A stretch of DNA of 64,000 nucleotides from Thermoclostridium sp036562185 (GTDB taxonomy: Bacteria; Bacillota; Clostridia; DSM-8532), in contig DATCKN010000055.1 in assembly GCA_036562185.1 (NCBI GenBank), positions 62,001 through 126,000 of the forward strand. Reading direction: 5' to 3'. Shown here piece by piece: positions 63,826 through 64,000 of this stretch. Each line of letters begins with the position of its first letter. Position 1 is the stretch's first letter. The notes beneath the pieces were generated by a model. The model was given only the letters and a program-made list of their open reading frames with translations, did not search any database and was not told the DNA's origin. The position numbers and the translations under genes were made by a program.

Positions 63826-64000
63826 CTATGCCTCCCTTTCCCACGGCCACGGAGAGTCTATCCACTGCCAGCAATTCGGATTTGGCATGTGTCTTAAACT
63901 GAGCGGGCCGTATTTCTCTTCATAAACTTTTCTTAATTTTTCAGATTCCTCATAACACATTCTGTAGTCTTTAAGTGCATTGGTATCGGACGGATGTGTA
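63826..64000 (-). CDS. cotJB: Spore coat protein CotJB, C-terminal part
   Basis: The last 57 or so codons of CotJB: HPSDTNALKDYRM, YEEKYGPLSLRHMPNPNCWQ, and the family ending SPWPWERE-A before TAG at 63828. The N-terminal part lies outside the window. Same strand and operon as cotJC. Function: assembly of the inner coat together with CotJC; exact role unknown. Confidence 0.9.
   Translation of the reverse strand, partial: THPSDTNALKDYRMCYEESEKLRKVYEEKYGPLSLRHMPNPNCWQWIDSPWPWEREA

Overview
The window reads as chromosome of a low-G+C, endospore-forming Clostridia-class bacterium. Sequence evidence for sporulation includes a cotJB-cotJC end, Ger-type germination receptor genes and a SpoVD-type PBP with PASTA domains. 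The MurE substrate motif points to meso-diaminopimelate peptidoglycan. A GH94 disaccharide phosphorylase beside a lipoprotein serpin resembles the gene content of cellulolytic clostridia (Acetivibrio/Ruminiclostridium relatives); this placement is inference. TAG is used as a normal stop and TTG/GTG starts are frequent.

Layout. 1-5.5 kb: 5'-truncated GH94 phosphorylase, lipoprotein serpin, alpha/beta hydrolase and a two-gene chromate transporter. 5.8-11.8 kb: a large secreted phosphodiester-glycosidase protein, then on the minus strand an LCP-family protein and a membrane GGDEF protein whose GGDEF motif is lost while its RxxD site is kept. 11.9-14.5 kb: the YmfF/YmfH M16 peptidase-like pair. 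14.7-33 kb: lgt and rodA, then a division and cell wall (dcw) cluster: mraZ (with promoter and a three-repeat MraZ operator), rsmH, ftsL, spoVD, murE, murF, mraY, spoVE, then murA, ftsQ, sbp, ftsZ. murD, murG, murC and murB are absent from this cluster. The spoVE-murA gap instead holds a minus-strand accessory patch: a sigma factor gene interrupted by one in-frame amber codon, an overlooked 55-residue membrane protein, and a secreted protein gene split by an apparent +1 frameshift.

33-50 kb: aldehyde dehydrogenase, a 360-base unexplained structured stretch, addB-addA, a radical SAM protein, tRNA-Glu(CUC), a Nudix hydrolase, gltX, tRNA-Thr(CGU), the c-di-AMP receptor darA, an MFS transporter, and prfB, which must be read through its programmed +1 frameshift. 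49.3-58.2 kb: a spore and germination neighbourhood with a DacF-like protein that has lost all three catalytic motifs, a GerB-type permease, two diverged FAD-dependent oxidoreductase paralogues facing each other across two tiny helical proteins, and a GerA-GerC operon with a small membrane protein. sigma-G-like promoters of the same architecture (18-base spacer, CATAAT core) precede the gerB and gerA transcription units. 58.4-64 kb: an HPr-like protein without the phosphorylatable His, mtaB, ireB, eno, and the cotJB-cotJC end.

The best candidates for something undescribed are the FAD-pair/mini-helical-protein cluster embedded among germination genes, the decayed or recoded island inside the dcw cluster, and the recurrence of proteins that keep their fold but lose catalysis (DacF-like, GGDEF, HPr-like, the phosphoesterase-like tail).
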